A stretch of DNA of 6,432 nt, taken from assembly GCA_023444765.1 (NCBI GenBank), contig JAEXLY010000020.1, positions 1-6,432 on the forward strand. The letters are read 5' to 3'. Positions 4,752-6,432 of the stretch are shown piece after piece. The number at the start of each line of letters is the position of its first letter. The first letter of the stretch is position 1. Both the position numbers and the translations under genes were made by a program. A model generated the notes under the pieces. That model had not been told where the DNA came from. It made no database searches and worked only from the letters and a program-made list of their open reading frames with translations. Source of the DNA: Pseudomonadota bacterium. GTDB lineage: Bacteria; Pseudomonadota; Gammaproteobacteria; Xanthomonadales; Xanthomonadaceae.

Positions 4752-5930
4752 ATGTCCGATGCCCCGCCCTCCGACGAAGCTCTTGCCCACAGCGCGCACC
4801 TGCAGGCGCTGATCCGCGAACAGGTGGCTGCCGCCGGCGGCGCGCTCCCGTTCTGGCGCTTCATGGAACTGGCGCTTTACGCGCCCGGCCTCGGCTACTA
4901 CAGCGCGGGTGCCACCAAGTTCGGTGCCGCGGGCGACTTCGTCACCGCGCCCGAGCTGGGTCCGCTGTTCGCCGAATGCGTGGCCGGTGCGCTGGCGCCG
5001 GCGCTGCGGCAGTGCGGCCCCGAGGCCCGCTTCCTCGAGATCGGGGCAGGAAGCGGCCGTTTCGCCGGCGACGCGATCGCGCACCTGCTGGAACTGGACG
5101 CGATGCCCGCCCGCTACGCCATCCTCGAACCCAGCGCGGACCTGCGCGAACGCCAGCGCAGGCATCTGGCGGCGACACTGCCGGCCGGGGCGTTCGCACG
5201 CGTCGAGTGGCTGGACGGGCCGATGCCCGACGACTGGAACGGCGTGCTGTTCGCCAACGAGGTGCTCGACGCCCTGCCCACGCCGCGCTTCGCGATCCAT
5301 GACGGGGAGGTGTTCGAAGAGCACGTGGGCCTGGACGGCGATGCGTTCGTGCGCCTCGACCGGCCTGCGGATGCCCTGCTCGCGGCGGCCGTACGCCATG
5401 TCGAAAGCCAGCTCGACGCGCCCTTCGCCGACGGCCACCGCGCCGAACTGCTGCCGCAGCTGCCCTACTGGCTGCAGGCGGTGGCCGGCGGCATGCGCAC
5501 TGGCGCGCTGCTGTTCGTGGACTACGGCTACCCGCGGCGCGAGTACTACGATCCGCGCCGCAGGGACGGCACCCTGCGCGCGTTCCATCGCCACCGCGTG
5601 GTCGCCGACGTGTTCGCGCGCGTGGGTCTGCAGGACATCACCGCATCGGTGGATTTCACCGCGCTGGCCGAGGCCGGCACCGGCGCCGGCTTCGACCTTG
5701 CGGGGTACTGCTCGCAGGCCAGCTTCCTGATCGGCAGCGGGCTGGAGCAGCGGTTGGCTGCACACGAGGCGCGGGCCGCCGACGAGGCAGGCCGCTACGC
5801 GCTGCGACAGCAGGCCAAGCTGCTGACCGTGCCCGGCGGCATGGGCGAGCGCTTCCAGGTGATGGGCTTCGCGCGCGACGTGCCGCTGGAGGCGGCCTTC
5901 CTGCTGGGCGACCTGTGCTTCCGCCTGTGA
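4752..5930 (+). CDS. MidA-type class I SAM-dependent methyltransferase (NDUFAF7/DUF185 family)
   Basis: This is a homologue of mitochondrial NDUFAF7/MidA, which dimethylates an arginine of the 49-kDa (NDUFS2) subunit of respiratory complex I; the bacterial substrate is not established. The 392-residue protein is complete. In order it shows LPFWRFMELALYAPGLGYY (32-50), GDFVTAPELGPLFAE (61-75), the SAM-binding motif LEIGAGSGRFAGD (95-107), FANEVLDALP (167-176), the acidic-Tyr loop VDYGYPRREYY (256-266), GLQDITASVDFTALAEAG (292-309) and MGERFQVM (364-371). The common CHYRH-like segment after the DYG loop reads RAFHRHR here (276-282). The ATG at 4752 is used; TTG at 4731 would add seven residues, and neither start has a clear ribosome binding site. 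The stop overlaps the start of the next gene by 4 bases, so the two are coupled. Family assignment is firm; the target is unknown. Confidence 0.9.
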   Translation: MSDAPPSDEALAHSAHLQALIREQVAAAGGALPFWRFMELALYAPGLGYYSAGATKFGAAGDFVTAPELGPLFAECVAGALAPALRQCGPEARFLEIGAGSGRFAGDAIAHLLELDAMPARYAILEPSADLRERQRRHLAATLPAGAFARVEWLDGPMPDDWNGVLFANEVLDALPTPRFAIHDGEVFEEHVGLDGDAFVRLDRPADALLAAAVRHVESQLDAPFADGHRAELLPQLPYWLQAVAGGMRTGALLFVDYGYPRREYYDPRRRDGTLRAFHRHRVVADVFARVGLQDITASVDFTALAEAGTGAGFDLAGYCSQASFLIGSGLEQRLAAHEARAADEAGRYALRQQAKLLTVPGGMGERFQVMGFARDVPLEAAFLLGDLCFRL

Positions 5931-6355
5931 GCGGCCGCCCCCGCTACCGGCCCGGGCGCTCGCTCAAGCCGCTGCGCCATGCGCGTTTCTGGATGGCGCT
6001 GTGGATGCTCGCGATCGCCGCGGTGGTGGTGCTGTCGATGATGCCGCCACCGCCGATGCCCGACTTCCAGGGCAGCGACAAGTGGTCGCACTTCCTCGGC
6101 TATTTCGTGCTCTCGGCGAGCGCGGTCCAGCTGTTCCGCAACTGGCCGGCGCTGCTGGGCGCGGGCCTGGGCCTGGTGCTGCTCGGGATCGGGATCGAGT
6201 ACGCCCAGGGCGCCCTGACCGTCGAGCGTATGGTCGATGGCCGCGACGCGCTGGCCAATACGCTCGGCGTCATCGCCGGGCTGGCCGTGCGCCTGACCCC
6301 GCTGCACGACCTGCTGCTGCGGATCGACGGCCGCCGCGACACCGCGCGCGAGTAG
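5927..6355 (+). CDS. VanZ-like family membrane protein
   Basis: A small inner-membrane protein of the VanZ-like family. The founding member, VanZ of enterococci, gives low-level teicoplanin resistance by an unknown route; chromosomal proteobacterial members have no established role. The 142-residue product has hydrophobic segments at about 21-38, 55-70, 76-92 and 108-122. Family motifs are DKWSHFLGYFVLS (51-63), GIEYAQ (89-94) and, after Arg101, DGRDALANTLG (104-114), which carry the conserved charged and polar residues of the family. The GTG at 5927 is chosen because it forms a GTGA overlap with the methyltransferase stop, typical of translational coupling, and no separate ribosome binding site is seen. 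A later ATG at 5993 would remove the 22-residue Arg-rich N-terminus yet keep all four helices, so the exact start is uncertain. No resistance function is implied. Confidence 0.85.
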   Translation: MSGRPRYRPGRSLKPLRHARFWMALWMLAIAAVVVLSMMPPPPMPDFQGSDKWSHFLGYFVLSASAVQLFRNWPALLGAGLGLVLLGIGIEYAQGALTVERMVDGRDALANTLGVIAGLAVRLTPLHDLLLRIDGRRDTARE

Positions 6356-6374
6356 TCGCGCGGCAGGGCCGCAT

Positions 6375-6390
6375 GCGTGCCGGCGCACGC
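6375..6390 (+). terminator. Short hairpin after the VanZ-like gene
   Basis: GCGTGC (6375-6380) and GCACGC (6385-6390) form a 6-bp stem with loop CGGC, starting 19 bases after the stop. C-rich, not T-rich, sequence follows, so termination here is only possible. The remaining bases to 6432 show no gene start. Confidence 0.3.
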
Positions 6391-6432
6391 CCCCCGTCGC
6401 CTGCCGCGGGACGCGGGCGGTCTGTTCGTGGC

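Noticed and set aside
3883..4812. 309-codon plus-strand open frame over the reductase gene
   Set aside because: It is antisense to the clearly identified reductase and has Arg/Gln/Gly-rich composition without motifs.
5927..6355. VanZ-like gene as an antibiotic resistance determinant
   Set aside because: No VanA/VanB-type cluster genes are nearby, and VanZ-like proteins are widespread chromosomal proteins; glycopeptides hardly enter Gram-negative cells.
5795..6388. 197-codon minus-strand open frame over the VanZ-like gene
   Set aside because: It is antisense to the VanZ-like gene and the end of the methyltransferase, with His/Gln/Arg-rich translation typical of reverse-frame shadows.

Overview
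The window looks like ordinary chromosomal DNA of a high-GC gammaproteobacterium, most likely a Xanthomonadaceae member (Lysobacter / Luteimonas / Pseudoxanthomonas type). That placement is an inference from the base composition, the protein families and the style of the intergenic repeats; no rRNA or other marker gene is present. I see no mobile element, phage gene, CRISPR array, tRNA or rRNA.

Left part (1-2352, + strand). An imperfect inverted repeat (17-47 / 92-122) sits directly in front of folB (dihydroneopterin aldolase). Thirteen bases after folB comes a YbdG-type mechanosensitive channel gene that starts with TTG behind a strong ribosome binding site. Seventy-two bases later comes folK (hydroxymethyldihydropterin pyrophosphokinase). 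FolB and FolK catalyse consecutive steps of folate synthesis, so the channel gene is embedded in a small folate cluster.

Middle part (2353-3954). A 432-bp gene-free stretch rich in hairpins and short repeats precedes a six-helix membrane protein of unknown function (DUF6159-like, 2785-3621, + strand). A second gene-free stretch of 333 bp follows. It has a 13-bp-stem hairpin just after that gene, short GACGACAGG repeats, a sequence word shared with the first gap, and a hairpin placed to end the convergent gene from the right.

Right part (3955-6432). A short-chain reductase with the diagnostic residues of pteridine reductases (PTR1/FolM type) lies on the minus strand, so this is a third pterin/folate-related gene. 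Only 53 bp away and divergent is a MidA-type (NDUFAF7/DUF185) methyltransferase, translationally coupled by a 4-bp overlap to a small VanZ-like membrane protein. The last 77 bp hold no gene, only a short hairpin.

The main theme is pterin metabolism: FolB makes 6-hydroxymethyl-dihydropterin, FolK activates it, and the PTR1-like enzyme probably reduces a dihydropterin or dihydrofolate. I did not find a convincing new multi-gene system. The most worthwhile oddities are the repeat that replaces a normal leader in front of folB, the channel between the two folate genes, and the hairpin/repeat-rich gaps around the DUF6159-like gene.
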